Assembly: GCF_963676685.1 (NCBI RefSeq)
Contig: NC_092354.1
Span: 29,854,193 to 29,918,192 of the forward strand
Length of the DNA stretch: 64,000 bases
Reading direction: 5' to 3'
From: Mytilus edulis
Lineage: Eukaryota; Mollusca; Bivalvia; Mytilida; Mytilidae
In this document: positions 14,968 to 26,707 of the stretch, piece by piece
Numbering within the stretch: position 1 is the first letter of the stretch
Layout: the number at the start of each line of letters is the position of its first letter
Position numbers and translations under genes: made by a program
The notes under the pieces: model-generated
What the model was told of the DNA's origin: nothing
The model's database searches: none
Seen by the model: the letters and a program-made list of their open reading frames with translations, nothing else

Positions 14968-15560
14968 TATTAGTTACATAGTGTGCTAGTGGCCTAATAC
15001 GGTATATATGGGGTCAGTAAATTCCATATGGGGTGAGAGCGAAGCTCGAATCCCCATATGGAATTTACTGACCCCATATATAACGTATTACGTCACTAGC
15101 ACACTATGTAGCGAATTTATCTTACCGACTATCTTAACGTGTGAAATTAAGACTAGTGATTCTCAAAATGAGCAAGTCTTCAATACTGTTAGCACTAAGA
15201 AAATACTTTCATTGATCCTACAAAAACAGATGCCAACAATAACGACTTGTAAGGTTTAAATGTGTTTTATGAATTTGTTTCAATCTTAATCATCAATTTC
15301 TTCGTCTGTTGGATCTTTTAAGATTTTTTCTCAGTACCGTTTTGTTTTTAATAAAGGGACATAACACCATTACTAACCGTGTATGAAATAAGCTCCGCCC
15401 CCTTCTTACCTAATAAGGTATATAAAGGGAAGTAACTCCACTACTAACCGTGTATGAGATAAACCCCGCCTCCCTACTAACCTAATATCAAATATACACG
15501 GTTTGCACGCGGACGCTTTTAACCAATCATATTCCTGGAAATGTATAGGAGGTAAGATAA
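14968..15560. mobile_element. 593-bp insertion with long inverted arms
   Basis: The satellite monomer is cut exactly between TCGATAT and AATGTAATATC, and 593 bp of unrelated, GC-richer DNA is placed between. There is no clear target duplication. The left 136 bp is a hairpin (next feature). The rest contains two similar short segments with CTAACCGTGTATGA and CCCCGCC, and TATACACGGTTT near the right end. A second copy without the left arm lies at 50418-50905. An 83-codon open frame from 15008 begins in the hairpin and is not conserved in the other copy. It is probably a non-autonomous DNA element. Confidence 0.75.
14975..15110. repeat. 59-bp inverted repeat around an 18-bp loop
   Basis: Arm 14975-15033 pairs with 15052-15110 with about four mismatches (TACATAGTGTGCTAGTG against CACTAGCACACTATGTA, and GGGGTCAGTAAATTCCATAT against its complement). 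The 18-bp loop holds a smaller hairpin, GAGC-GAA-GCTC. The whole can fold into one ~136-nt stem or a cruciform. Confidence 0.95.
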
Positions 15561-16578
15561 AATGTAATATCAGAATGAATTATCAAAAAGGGGTAGAAAT
15601 TACTAAAAAATGTAATATTGTTAAAAGGAAATTAAGTTGGTTCAAGTTTACTTCAGATACAGTTGTCATTACATATTAAAAATCTATCTTGATCAAATGA
15701 CCGATTTAAGGTATCATCTATTTCATTTTATCGAAAAGGTTGTCAAATTTACAGTGAAATTTAAAAAAAACTTGATTAAAACTGTTGGCAGGCTTGGTAA
15801 TATTTTCTATACAGCTATCTTTAGAATGTGGTCGATATAATGTTATATCAGAATGAATTATGAAAAAGGGGTAGAATTTACTAATAAATATAGTATAATT
15901 AAAAGAAAATAAGTTGGTTCAAGTTTACTTCAGATACAATTGGCATTACATATTATAAATCTATCTTGATCAAAAGACCGATTTAAGGTATCATCTATTA
16001 CAATTATCGAAAAAGTTGTCAAATTTACAGTGGAATTTAAAAAAAACTTGATTAAAACCGTTGGCAGGTTTGGTAATATATTCTATACAACTATCTTCAG
16101 AATATGGTCGATATAATGTAATATCAAAATGAATCATTTAAAAGGGGTAGAATTTACTAATAAATATAATATAGTTAAAAGAAAATAAGTTGGTTCAAGT
16201 TTACTTCAGATACAATTGTCATTACATATTAAAAATCTATCTTGATCAAATGACCGATTAAAGGTATCATCTATTACAATTATCGAAAAAGTTGTCAAAT
16301 TGACAGTGAAATTTAAAAAAAAATTTGATTGAAACCGTTGACAGGTTTGGTAATATATTCTATACAACTATTTTTAGAATATGGTCAAAATAATGTCATA
16401 TCAGAATGAATTATGAAAAAGGGGTAGAATTTACTAAAAAAATATAATATTGTTAAAAGATTACTTCAGATACAATTGCGATTACATTTTATAAATTTAT
16501 CTTGATCAAATGACCGATTTAAGGTACCATCTATTACAAGTATCGAAAAAGTCAAATTTATATTGAAATTTAAAAAAA
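15561..16578. repeat. Right end of the satellite array
   Basis: Monomers continue directly from the interrupted one and stop after TGAAATTTAAAAAAACAAAA near 16578. The variants (AAAATGTAATATCAG, CTGTTGGCAGGCTTGG) match the 8880-9130 monomers, so the insertion at 14968 split a 1.94-kb higher-order unit. Confidence 0.9.
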
Positions 16579-17417
16579 CAAAACTGACCTGCTAGCCCTA
16601 GAATGCTTTACAAATTTAGAGTTTGCTGCAATAACAATGAATTCTGTAAACTTAACAATTTGTATCTGTTGTACAGTAGATGTTTGCAAATTGGATACTC
16701 AAAACGTATGTCAGCAACAAAATATCCCATTAACAGTTATATTCAATTAATCCATAATTGAATATTCACTGAATATTCTGTATTAATGAGTTGACCAAAT
16801 CCCGAGATGGTACAAGTTTTGACCATTGCTAAATATGGGTATAAAAAGAATTGTAATGGTTTACTACTACTATTTATCAAATATATCATTACGTTTATGT
16901 GAAAAAAATATCAGTTAGTTAACATGTAATGATGAGCTCATATTTGTGTTAAGTTTTAAAATTCTATTCATTAAAATAAATATTAAATCTCGAATATTTA
17001 TGCCGAATTAGAAAAACAAATTAAATTGGAAAACAATAATTTTATTTTTATTTATTTCACCCGCCGCGGTGCTTTGCTGTAAAAAAAATTGATTTGTTTT
17101 TTAGTTGTATTTTTTTTATTTTACTCTGTACAGCGCTTGAAAGAATAGGAATTTACACTTAGCGATCGATTTTAGAAAGGACTTGAATGTTTTTGGCCAC
17201 CATGGCTTGGTGGTTCTGAATAGTTGTTTTTGATTTTGATCTTGTGGTAGTCAAGATCAAATTTGTTAAAGGGCAGTCTGTTACATCTATTGGCCAAATA
17301 ATATCAAATGAACTTGAAGGTGCAACTGATAAGCCAATCAAGAGTGCGTATGGCAGTGGATCGTTTTTGCTTGGACAGGGCCATGATGCGATTAGGTCCT
17401 CCACAGAACTTGACACA

Positions 17418-17418
<1 letters not shown>
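16579..17418. other. No gene seen
   Basis: AT-rich single-copy-looking sequence. I see no exon with convincing flanks. A short open frame from 17244 runs into the poly-G tract and codes for glycine there; it is not supported. Confidence 0.5.
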
Positions 17419-17448
<30 letters not shown>

Positions 17449-17455
17449 CGGGGGG
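17419..17455 (+). repeat. Poly-G tract
   Basis: Thirty consecutive G, one C, then six G. It could form a G-quadruplex. It is also a place where read length is unreliable. Confidence 0.95.
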
Positions 17456-17819
17456 TATCAAGACAAGGTCATTGTCAGGGAATACTTGTGAAAGTCTGAT
17501 GTAGGTGACTTATACTGCAGGTATGTTGTTTTTAATTTGAATTTCATCAAGATGAAAAGCAATTCTTAAATAAATATGAAAGTATGCAGCATTTGTGTGC
17601 TGGTGAAATGCATGAAAATAATAATTATAGCTGTGATTTTACAGTTGTTTCTATCTGATATGTGAAAAAAAACCATATTAGTAGCCAATAGCGAATAGTC
17701 CACTCAGACTGAATCTAAGTTAATTAGGATAGTCTGTCCAACTTTGCCCGAGGACATCATCAATTTGAAATATCTCCTAGAGGAGGGAATCAGAACCCTC
17801 ATACACAAAAATGATTGAA

Positions 17820-17960
17820 GTCTCAAACAATTTTGCCCTCCGGTGGATCGCTATCCTTGCCGTGGTCGGGGGGCTTGCGTGTCTCAGTGACCCTAAGAGC
17901 TATGCCAGCTGGAGCTTCGTCTCCTGGTAGGGTTACCCATGCTGGACACGTCGAAGGGTT
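17820..17960 (+). repeat. Dispersed-repeat fragment
   Basis: Contains GCTTGCGTGTCTCAGTGACC and CTCCTGGTAGGGTTACCCAT, which I remember as part of a widespread invertebrate LINE-like repeat. It abuts the integrase fragment that follows. Weak assignment. Confidence 0.35.
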
Positions 17961-18426
17961 ATCATGATGAACAGGATATAGTAGGCGCAGATAATCAGAT
18001 GATTAAAATTAAGGACAAAATAAGCCAAGATGTGTTAAAGAACGTAAAAAAGGCTCAACAAAAGCAAAAAGAAAGTTGTGACGTAAGACACAAAGTGGAG
18101 AATAAACTGTATCTTGTAGGGGACAAAGTGCTCTCAAAAACTTCAGCAGAAAGGCAGGTATGGTTACCGTACAACAACTGAGATATAAAGGACCATACGT
18201 GATTACCAAGTACAATGGTAAATGTAACTATTATCTGTTCGATGACGTAAAGATTGGACCATTCATTCAGAAAAATCTAAAAATGTGGTATGAAGAAGAT
18301 ATAAGTACATTTAGCGAAGGTGAGGAAATCACGCACGACAGGACGACGGCAATGAGAATTGCGACACCGACATTGATTCTGATGCAAATGTTTCTATCCA
18401 ATGGATGTCAAGATGATTCCGATTAA
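17939..18426 (+). pseudogene. Ty3/gypsy integrase C-terminal fragment, frameshifted
   Basis: The first open frame (17939-18181) gives a lysine-rich helix with KNVKKAQQKQKE followed by VGDKVL, the usual end of a chromovirus/gypsy integrase. A second frame (from about 18160 to the stop at 18424-18426) continues with YKGPYVITKYNGK, the GPY module, and an acidic tail. One frameshift between about 18150 and 18185 separates them. No catalytic core, reverse transcriptase or LTR is seen in the window. It is a dead internal fragment of an LTR retrotransposon or of a captured gypsy integrase. Confidence 0.65.
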
Positions 18427-19558
18427 TACTTCTTTGTTGAAAACGTAAGAAAGGCTGACATTTTTTAGGATAACTATTGTGTCAAGCGATTATTGATCAT
18501 TTGTGTGAAAAGTCCAGAGCCCTGTCAAAACGGATCTATAAAGTATGTAAAATGGTTTCCGGTTGAATAGTATACAATAATGAATACAAGCAGATTCCAG
18601 TTAGTATGTGAAATAGTAAATACGAAATGTAATGAAAGTTCAGGTCAATAGTATCGAAAACATGCCGCTGAAAGCGTCCTTCTAGAAGTCCCCAATATGT
18701 TGAATGACCATCCATTTGTACAGCAGGTAATCCATAAAAAAAGGCAAGTGCCATCCATTCTGTGTTATACAGAACAACAGATGACTGACTTCAAGATGTT
18801 TCTTGCCAGGTTTGGGTAACTGTTTTACAGCCCTAAGGGAGCTACCATTTGATTTTTATGGGGGGGGGGGGGGAAATGTTCTGCTTTTGTTTTAGTTGTA
18901 ATATGTGACTCTGGATTCGTCGTACATTAAATTAACGTCAAGGTTAACACAGATATAATTGTTTACAAACCTTATTTAACCTTGAGCTATATATGGTCTG
19001 CTGTGAATAATACAAAAGGAATCATGAGTATACCTCCTGTAAGCAAAGCTTTAGGTGTATATACGAATCACCATGTCCATCCATTCGTGTGTCCGCGTCC
19101 ATCTGTCATTTGGTCTGCATGTCTGTTAATTTGTCTGGTAAACGCAGCTCCTCCGTAACGAATGGATTGGTATAGAAGGATGGACGGTTATAGTACAAGA
19201 CATGAGAATGTGCATAGAGTAGTGCGGAATTGGGGAATGCTAGTAGACTCACAATTATAGTTTCAGCTTCCTTATTGTGAAATATCCAAATTGATTTCAT
19301 GTTATGAAGTTTACATGATTTATGTGGTAGAGGGTTGCTGCTTACAAAGAAGCTCATAAAACCTAGGGTATCAACCAGATAAAATTGCAGTCCTCCCTTG
19401 ACTGATTTACGGACCCATCACGAGTTGGTTGAACATTAGGGGATATCTGAGACACGGATATTTTCCAAGTGTTCATACCACATTCCTCTGTAATCTTCCT
19501 CAAGTATGACATCACTTAGAATGCTCGAGACTTGTCAGCTGAATTATACATGACCATC
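18427..19558. other. No gene seen; short poly-G at 18860-18873
   Basis: A 14-base G run lies at 18860-18873. Otherwise I see only short open frames without splice or domain support. Confidence 0.5.
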
Positions 19559-19775
19559 AAGACTAGTGTCACATGTGGAGCAGGATCTGCTAACCCTTTA
19601 GGGGCATCTAAGACCTCTTCCAGTATTTGTTAGGTATTTGTTGATCCTTAGGTTTCTGTGTAGTGCTTTGAAGACTGGCGCTGGTCTTTTTTTATTGTTT
19701 GATTTTTTGCTATGACGTGTGTGCGATGTCAGTTTGTCTTCTGGTAATGAGTTTGATTGTCCCTTTGTTTATATG
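19559..19775 (+). repeat. Dispersed mussel repeat, diverged copy
   Basis: GTGTCACATGTGGAGCAGGA and GTCAGTTTGTCTTCTGG followed by GAGTTTGATTGTCCCT resemble a repeat I remember from many mussel loci. A better copy of its 3' half is at 29510-29670. Confidence 0.5.
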
Positions 19776-20955
19776 CATAAAAGCAAATTCCAAATACTTT
19801 ACATAACAATATAAGCTGAGTATTGTAGTTGCCCTTAAAGAAACATACACTATTGTTGTTCAAATAAGAAAAGACAACCCGAAACAAAGATAGAAATATG
19901 AAACAGCCACATGAAGCACTCTGGATTTATACTTCCCTATTCAAAATTCAACTCAATTATATATATTCTAGTATATAGTGTTCGGTAGGTGCATTAAAAA
20001 CCTCAGAATCCTTGTTTTGGCGCTCGCCTATAGATAATTACAATATTGGGCAAAATTCATAATGAAAACAAGACTAGAGGTTCTACAGAAAGAAAAAAAA
20101 TATGCCCAATTTCCATATGTATATTAGAAAATGTGTTTTAAAGCAGTGTTCGGCAAAAATAGTTTAAACATCTAAATCATATCCTGAATTTGCTTTTGCT
20201 TAGATAACCCATTTCAAAAATGTTTAAAAAATTTACATTAAAGCAGAAACTTAACTTAACTTGGGATTTAGCATATATGCTGATAGAGAGGTAGCATTAA
20301 TATATATACCACTGTAATGGCCTGACCATTAAGTATAACCGACGATTGGGCTCAAGGAGAAAAGACTATCAGGTGCTGATACTTTAATTATGAACCAATC
20401 TGACATATGGTAAAAAGCTGAAAAACAAATAAAATACAATTTTACAATGTGTTCAATTAATGTTATTATAACGAAATGTCAAAGGTAATTGATAGCACAG
20501 TCCGTTGAATGCGAGAAAATGTTGTACTTTCAAGGACAGATAAATTCCAGGTATTTCACGGAGAAAAGGTTCAATCATACGAAAGGCAATTTGAAGGCTT
20601 CAAAAACAATGTTGTAAAGTTAACTCACTCTGTGGTTAGCCACGAATTGTGTCCTAGATGACGTTTGTCTTTGAAAAGTTCTCCAGAACTGGTATGACCT
20701 TGCAATGTTCCGTTTGAGAGAGGGAAAGGTAGCGACGGTACGATGTTTTAACGTTAAAGATGAATAATCCTCCTAGGTTGGAACACATAAATAGATTAAG
20801 AATATAATCAAACGAACTATATAAATTACGGAACGGTGTAACAGAATAACCACTGTTATTGTAAATTAGATTTACAGGCGGAAAGACAGGGATATAAAAA
20901 AATAAGACCCGCTGACAATTTGTCACGGAGACATTAAAATAGAGTCGATTTAAGA
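19776..20955. other. No gene seen
   Basis: AT-rich sequence. A 104-codon minus-strand open frame at 20654-20968 overlaps the inverted end of the next element and shows no recognisable domain. Confidence 0.45.
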
Positions 20956-21943
20956 CAGGGTTACACATTCACGATTTTTAATTTAGATTTTTACTGTTGT
21001 CCTTGACAGGACAATTCTATATTCGAAGTCTGATTAAGATCATGTGAATCGTAACTGAAAATTAAAACGTTTACGCGGCGTTCACACAGTGCCGATTATT
21101 GCTCCCGTTTGAAATCAGACATCGCTTAAACACGAAAAGTAAAAAAGTCAGATTCCACAATGATCTGAGTGTCCTATTTTTGGCTAAATGTTGTTGTAAA
21201 CGTTCGTTACATATTCGAACGGATCGAAGCACCCCAGATAGTTAGATGCGTCTCGTAACATTCGGGAACACTCATCCGATTTTGTCTAGTCGGATTACAA
21301 TCTTGATTATGTCATGACAGACTCTGCTGTATCGGATCAAAATCGTAACAATGTTCTGAGTTACAATGTAGACTTTGTCCTATGGACCGGGCATGATCTG
21401 GTGCGATTTGTCATTGCTATGTTTTGCCGGTTGAGTCCACATCCTGAATACGAACCGTCTGTGACGAAACCGTTCCGGAACAGTCCCGTTATTAATACGA
21501 AATTGGCAATAAGACCCTCGTCTGAGTCCTGAAAATTACAGAACACGATACGAATCTATACAAAGCCGTTTGAAATGTTGTCCAGCAAACTGTGATAGGG
21601 TTGTGTTCCGACAGTACCTGATCATCCCAAATATAGAGACAGTTTTCTAACGGATATCTTCCGTCAGCGTCGGTTCACTGTCTGATGTCTGTTGCGTCGC
21701 ATACAGCTTAATAGGGACGCTGTCGAGATATATTCGGTCGTTTTTAACCATGGGAAAGATGCAAATCGGACTAAAATCGGATGGAGGACGGGATAATCGG
21801 TACAAGTTTGGATGGAAAATTTTTTTTTTGACGCTTCCAGAACAAACTGATTGTTGTTGTGATTAAATGAAGGTTTTTCAAGTTTTAATAAAAGTTTAAA
21901 TTTTTAACATAACGGACGTACAAATCGTGAATGTGTGATCCAG
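20956..21943. mobile_element. ~988-bp element with inverted ends
   Basis: The left end CAGGGTTACACATTCACGAT (20956-) and the right end (21921-21943, AAATCGTGAATGTGTGATCC) are inverted copies; 15 bp, ACACATTCACGATTT, match perfectly. The interior holds GCGGCGTTCACACAGTGCCG and many CGG-rich motifs and only short open frames. No target duplication was found. It is probably a non-autonomous DNA transposon of a family with the 29672-31380 element. Confidence 0.6.
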
Positions 21944-23314
21944 CGTGTTAAGTAGACGCGTGACCTAGCTGGGGGTGTACTTTGGCGAACTCTCCGGAAA
22001 TATGACATACGGAAGATTCTATGCATGAATCGTCCAAGAGATAAACAAATGTTTTTCACTGTTAATAACGCGAAAGAAAGTTAGTAAGTTTTATTTTAAG
22101 CTGACATATGATATACATGAGCATCATTTGAGATCTCTTTAACCGACTATCGCATGTATCGAAAATGTTGCGGTTTAAATATTTTCTATAAATGTACAGG
22201 TTTTGAAATTTTCTTGTTAACACTGGTCAGGGAATTCTGCTTGACCCTTCAGCGTGTACATTCATAAAGGGTCAGTAGAACACACATGCATTTTCTTTCA
22301 CGGTCATCATTCGATCAATAACCAGTTATCTATTCTAGTAAATGAAAATTTATATTTTTGATGTTATATTTTTTCTTAAAATACAAAAATGTACATCTAT
22401 AATATACATGACATAAATTTTCATTAATCGACCGTGTTGACATCTTTTTTCGCAATTTTCTATTTAAGTAGACAATCATCCCTAAATTTCATTAGTATAA
22501 AATCAATTTCACCACGATGCAAGGCCAGCAAGTTATATGATTAGTGCACTAAAGTTTAACATTTACCTGTCAACTACTACAATTAACTACTCTATCATTT
22601 AACAAAAGGGCAATTGTAAGGTCTTTATTTTAATACAAATCGTTTTAAATCGCATTCTGTAATATATTATAGACTTTATTTGTAGCATGCAGATATCAAA
22701 TTAAAATTGTAAACCAGATATGGAAAAGTCATTGTTCGTTTATATCTACAGAAACACGGCACTCCAATAACTATTTACGTTGTTTGGAGAATTAACAAGT
22801 TTAACAATGTTTCATTTGGAGATAACTTACTAGACCAACACACTTCTTATTTTTAAGAGTTCAGTAATCTTAATTCAGACCAGAAGTGTAAAAAATGAGA
22901 ATAGACCGAATTATATTATGACTTTCTCTGAAAATTGAAATTTTTTTTTTCAAACAAAAATTGGTAAAAAATCTAAACCAGGAAAATGTTGTTTTTTTAT
23001 TATTATTTATTATTATTTTCGGAAAAAAGTTTTTTTTTGGAGGAAAACGCAAAGTCTTATAAAAATCAAAGCAAAAAACAAGAAAAAAACACTTATGAAT
23101 TCTTCAAATAGAATAATATGCAAACATAGTTTTTGATCTTATCATTCTTAAAACATAACCAATGTATTGTCGTCCTAGGCTCCACTGATACAGTTCCGGG
23201 CTCTGCCAATAGCACCCACGTCTCGTTAAGGTCAACTCATTTAGATATTTAAAAATAAAATCTAGACCATTAGTCCGATCTGTAAATGTATCAACTGTAT
23301 ATTACAGTGTGGGA
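21944..23314. other. No gene seen
   Basis: AT-rich sequence with an A/T-homopolymer patch at 22935-23045. No supported exon or repeat boundary. Confidence 0.5.
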
Positions 23315-23970
23315 AGCTGGGGACGGAACTGTATGGTTTTCTAATATTTTGGTTATTCGGGAGACTGTCAAGCGGGGCTCCGACATATGACATATGAAGC
23401 TGCTTGATGAAAACTTTTATGAAATTCATCTTACTGTTTAACGTTTCTGCTTCAAGTTTCGATAGATAAAACATTCAACATATAAATATGAATCAATCAA
23501 ATGGTAAAAAAGAAATATCCATCCTAACGGGTTCTTTAGGATGGAGGAGCTCCCAGTAAAACGATCGAAACTGCCACACAACAGCGATACAAAATGCCAA
23601 ATAAACATCAAGAAAACAATCGTTACTACCAGAATGTTCACGTGTACCATTTCTGGTATATTATAGTCCCACCTGTCTTGATGATTTAAAACCCTTGTCG
23701 CAGTAAAAAATCAAATACATTATTTTTATCAATGTCGAATAGTTTTCTTGAATCGCTAGCGATCTAACTGTACAATCACTTGAAACTTTCCTGTACAATC
23801 ACTTGGGAGCTTTACTCTGCAATCTTTGGCAAACTATACTACCCATTCTATACTGGTTCATAAAAGTTTTAATCAAGCAACTTGTCTTTTGTCGAATGTC
23901 GGAACCCCGCTTGACATGTACAGTCTCCCGAATTACCAAAATATTTAAAAACCGTACACTGTATACTTTC
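23315..23970. repeat. Inverted repeat pair, ~85-110 bp arms, ~430 bp apart
   Basis: Arm 23339-23425 (AATATTTTGGTTATTCGGGA, TCAAGCGGGGCTCCGACAT, AAAACTTTTATGAA) is inverted at 23860-23948 (TTCATAAAAGTTTTAATCAA, CGGAACCCCGCTTGACA, TCTCCCGAATTACCAAAAT). Weaker similarity continues outward to about 23315 and 23970. The spacer holds a minus-strand 70-codon open frame with two hydrophobic segments and no known domain. It could be a foldback element or two inverted repeat copies. Confidence 0.75.
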
Positions 23971-24205
23971 CAATGGTTACATTTTGACTGATAGTTAGAT
24001 TGTACGGCAGTATGTTTCCCCTTGTTTTGATTATAGTCGAATTATACCAGTCTTTTTTGTTTTGTTTCAGAATTGCAGGGCAATATACAGTTACTGATCT
24101 TTTATGAACACAACGATTAGAATTAAAATCCACATAGGTAGAAAAGGTAGGAAAAAGCGATCGTCAACTGAACTTTTTTTTCAGTATTTAGGAATGATAT
24201 ATATA

Positions 24206-25655
24206 CTAGCCACAAAAAGAAACGATACCTGATTTTTATCAAAAATATCTACTTTATTTTTCAACAATATTGTTTTTGTTTTGTATTTTATGAAACAATA
24301 ACATCAAAGCACACAAACTTAACATAGATAACAAATCACAAATAATTTTCCTTATTGCACGGACTGTTGATGGCCACCTCTTGCGTTGATAAAAGCAGTC
24401 AATCGCCGACGCATTGATCCAAATAATCGTTGAATAAATGCTTGTTGAATGTTATTCCACTCTTCCACTAAGGCGGCTCGTAGCTGGTTGACTGACTCTG
24501 GTGGTTGATGACGTCTGCGAAAACGTTCATCAAGTTCATCCCATAAATGTTCAATGGGTGACAGATCTGGTGATAAAGCTGGCCATGGAAGAATGTCAAT
24601 GTTATTTTGTCCAAGATATTGTGTTGATACACGTGCCACGTGGCACCTAACATTGTCCTGTTGGAAACTATGCCGATTTCTATGCCTTGCAATGAATGGT
24701 TGTACAATGGGAGAGAGAAATTCATCACGATAACGAACTCCAGTAAGGCTTTCGTTAATGAACGTCAAGTCAGTTCGTCCACAATGCGTGATTCCTGCCC
24801 AAACCATCACACCACCACCACCAAAGCGATCACATTCTTGTACACACGCGTCTACATAACGTTCATTTTGACGTCGGTTCTCTCTCATTCTGCAATCACT
24901 TCCACGTAAGAGAAATTTTGACTCATCGCTAAAAATGACGTTTTGCCACCTTACACAAACGTACATTTGCCCAATGTAGGCGTGTAGTTCGATGACACTG
25001 TTTTAGAATGGCTCCTACTACTAGACGTCGTGAACGTAAACCAGCCTCTCTTAGCCTATTACGTACTGTTTGGGCTGATATCCTTGGATTATGTCTTCCA
25101 GGTGATTGTCTAGCGGTAATTGTAGCTGGTAAAACCCGATTGCTGAGATGTGTGAATCTTAATCGACGATCTTGGCGTAACGTCGTTTCTCTTGGACGTC
25201 CACTACGTCGTCTGTCATTTGAGAACCCAGTCTGTCTTAGACGACTCATTGATCCTGTTATAGTCAATTTAGAAACACCAACGTTGTTTGCGACGTCAAT
25301 ATGACGCATATCTGATTGTACCATTCCCACAGCTCTATCACGTTCATGTTGGCGAGGCATATGAAATCCCCTTTTTTGAATGTCACCTTCAATCACCTTT
25401 TGTTTACCTGTGTTGACCGGATATTTAATCACCCTCATTAAATTGAAAACCCCTGTTCGGACGGCATAAATGTGGTTCGGCTCGAATTCAAAAAACCGCT
25501 AAAATGACGTTATTGTCCGGTAAAATAAAAACAAAAGTGCAGTACCCTACAGACTTATGACTCTTTTCGAACATATAACTAGTCGCAATAAATATTATTT
25601 TGTCAATAAAAATTTTTATGAAAAAATGTTGGGTATCGTTTCTTTTTTTGACTTG
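24206..25655 (-). mobile_element. Tc1-like transposon, ~1.45 kb, TA duplications
   Basis: Inverted ends CTAGCCACAAAAAGAAACG (24206-) and CGTTTCTTTTTTTGACTTG (to 25655) are each flanked by TA inside TATATA runs. Length, ends and TA target are those of the Tc1/mariner superfamily. The single gene is on the minus strand and is broken by a frameshift. The 3' half of the element, beyond the transposase, is short and AT-rich. Confidence 0.9.
24352..25357 (-). pseudogene. Tc1-like DD34E transposase, one frameshift
   Basis: The N-terminal part starts best at the Met at 25357 (MPRQHERDRAVGMVQSDM). A Met 27 codons upstream is less likely. It carries two helix-turn-helix units (VANNVGVSKL; ISAQTVRNRLREAGL) and a GRPRET-type linker. 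At about 24960 the frame slips by one base: the first frame ends in KVAKRHF and the second continues WQNVIFSDESKF. The C-terminal part shows the catalytic D in FSDES, D in QQDN and E in SPIEHLWD, with 34 residues between the last two. All three catalytic residues are present, so only the slip prevents a full-length protein of ~335 residues. Confidence 0.9.
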
Positions 25656-25663
25656 TATATAGA

Positions 25664-25830
25664 TTCTACCACTGCATCGAGTGTAATACGATATTTAACC
25701 ACTCGAGACAGTTACATTTTCAAATTTAAAGTCCGAACCGCCTCAGCAAGGACTTTAAAATTGATAATTTAATTGTCGAGAGTGGATAGATATCGTATTA
25801 CACGATATTTGGTGGTGGAATCTGTTTCTC
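25664..25830. repeat. Foldback element next to the Tc1 end
   Basis: GATTCTACCACTGCATCGAG and GTGTAATACGATATTTAACC near 25665-25705 are inverted at 25785-25825 (GATATCGTATTACACGATAT, TGGTGGTGGAATC). The core also pairs (TTTAAAGTCC with GGACTTTAAA). It is a compact ~160-bp hairpin, typical of a MITE. The Tc1 element sits against its left end, so the Tc1 insertion may have hit the TATATA in or beside it. Confidence 0.75.
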
Positions 25831-26104
25831 TAATGATTTTCTCACATTATGCAGGCAAACATATTCTTTCTTTTCGAATGATCTGCAAACAGATGTGTTC
25901 TTTCTATGTGACGTCGTCAGGCATGGTCGCCTTTTTCATGCCGTCACAATAGGAAACTCAGAGGAAAGCAAGAAAATTCGACGTCAACAATCTGATTTTA
26001 ACCAATGAAGTACTGAGATCAAACGAACCACACGTTGATTAAATTTTTGGTATACAATGGGTGCAGAAAGGGATAAATTGACGAAGAATTAGAGAAATAT
26101 ATAT
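25831..26104. other. No gene seen; ends in an AT microsatellite
   Basis: Contains TGACGTCGTCAGGCATG and GCATGCCGTCAC-like short inverted motifs and an (AT)n run at 26096-26117. No exon seen. Confidence 0.45.
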
Positions 26105-26450
26105 ATATATATATATACAACTCGTCTAAACATCAACCCAACAATGTTGATGTTTAGACGAGTTGTATATACATTATGTACACAGCCATGTATCACCATC
26201 ATTGATGGCGATCCGATGGATACATCTGTTGTAGGGTTGTCACTGACTCAGACGTATTTATATATATATATATATATTTGCGAAAGCAAATTTACAGATC
26301 TAACATTGTTGGGTTGATGTTTAGACGAGTTGTATATACATTATGTACACAGCCATGTATCACCATCATTGATGGCGATCCGATGGATACATCTGTTGTA
26401 GGGTTGTCACTGACTCAGACGTACTTATATATATATAAGTAACAATAACA
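26105..26450. repeat. Two direct copies of a SINE-tail repeat, one with an inverted head
   Basis: ACTCGTCTAAACATCAACCC (26119-) is followed at once by its inverse (GATGTTTAGACGAGTTGT to 26167), a near-perfect hairpin. The next ~105 bp (ATACATTATGTACACAGCCA to GTCACTGACTCAGACGTA, 26167-26254) recurs at 26321-26424. The second copy is preceded by TTTGCGAAAGCAAATTTACAG. (AT)n tracts end both copies. The same body follows the tRNA-like SINE at 26543. Confidence 0.85.
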
Positions 26451-26542
26451 TCTTCATGCCTTATATATCATGTACTGTAGTACGATGCTAGATTAAAACT
26501 GACGAGGAAAGGTAACACACGGCCACTGAAAGCTTTATTTTT

Positions 26543-26707
26543 GTAGAGCCCATGTGGTCGTGTGGTCTTGCGGGACGGCCACAGTGCAGGCGATTTGGTG
26601 TCACGATATCACAGTAGCATGGGTTCGAATCCCGGCGAGGGAAGAACAGAAGATTTGCGAATGCAAATTTACAGATCTAACATTGTTGGGTTGATGTTTA
26701 GACGAGT

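Noticed and set aside
15008-15259. 83-codon frame in the 593-bp insertion
   Set aside because: It begins inside the hairpin and is not open in the second copy at 50418.
1-16578. CRISPR-like regular repeat
   Set aside because: The period is ~276 bp with no short repeat/unique spacer pattern; the DNA is eukaryotic satellite.
17244-17504. Open frames with a glycine run
   Set aside because: The run is the poly-G tract; no splice or domain support.
23438-23650. Small hydrophobic minus-strand frame
   Set aside because: Two hydrophobic segments but no homologue known to me, and AT-rich DNA gives such frames by chance.
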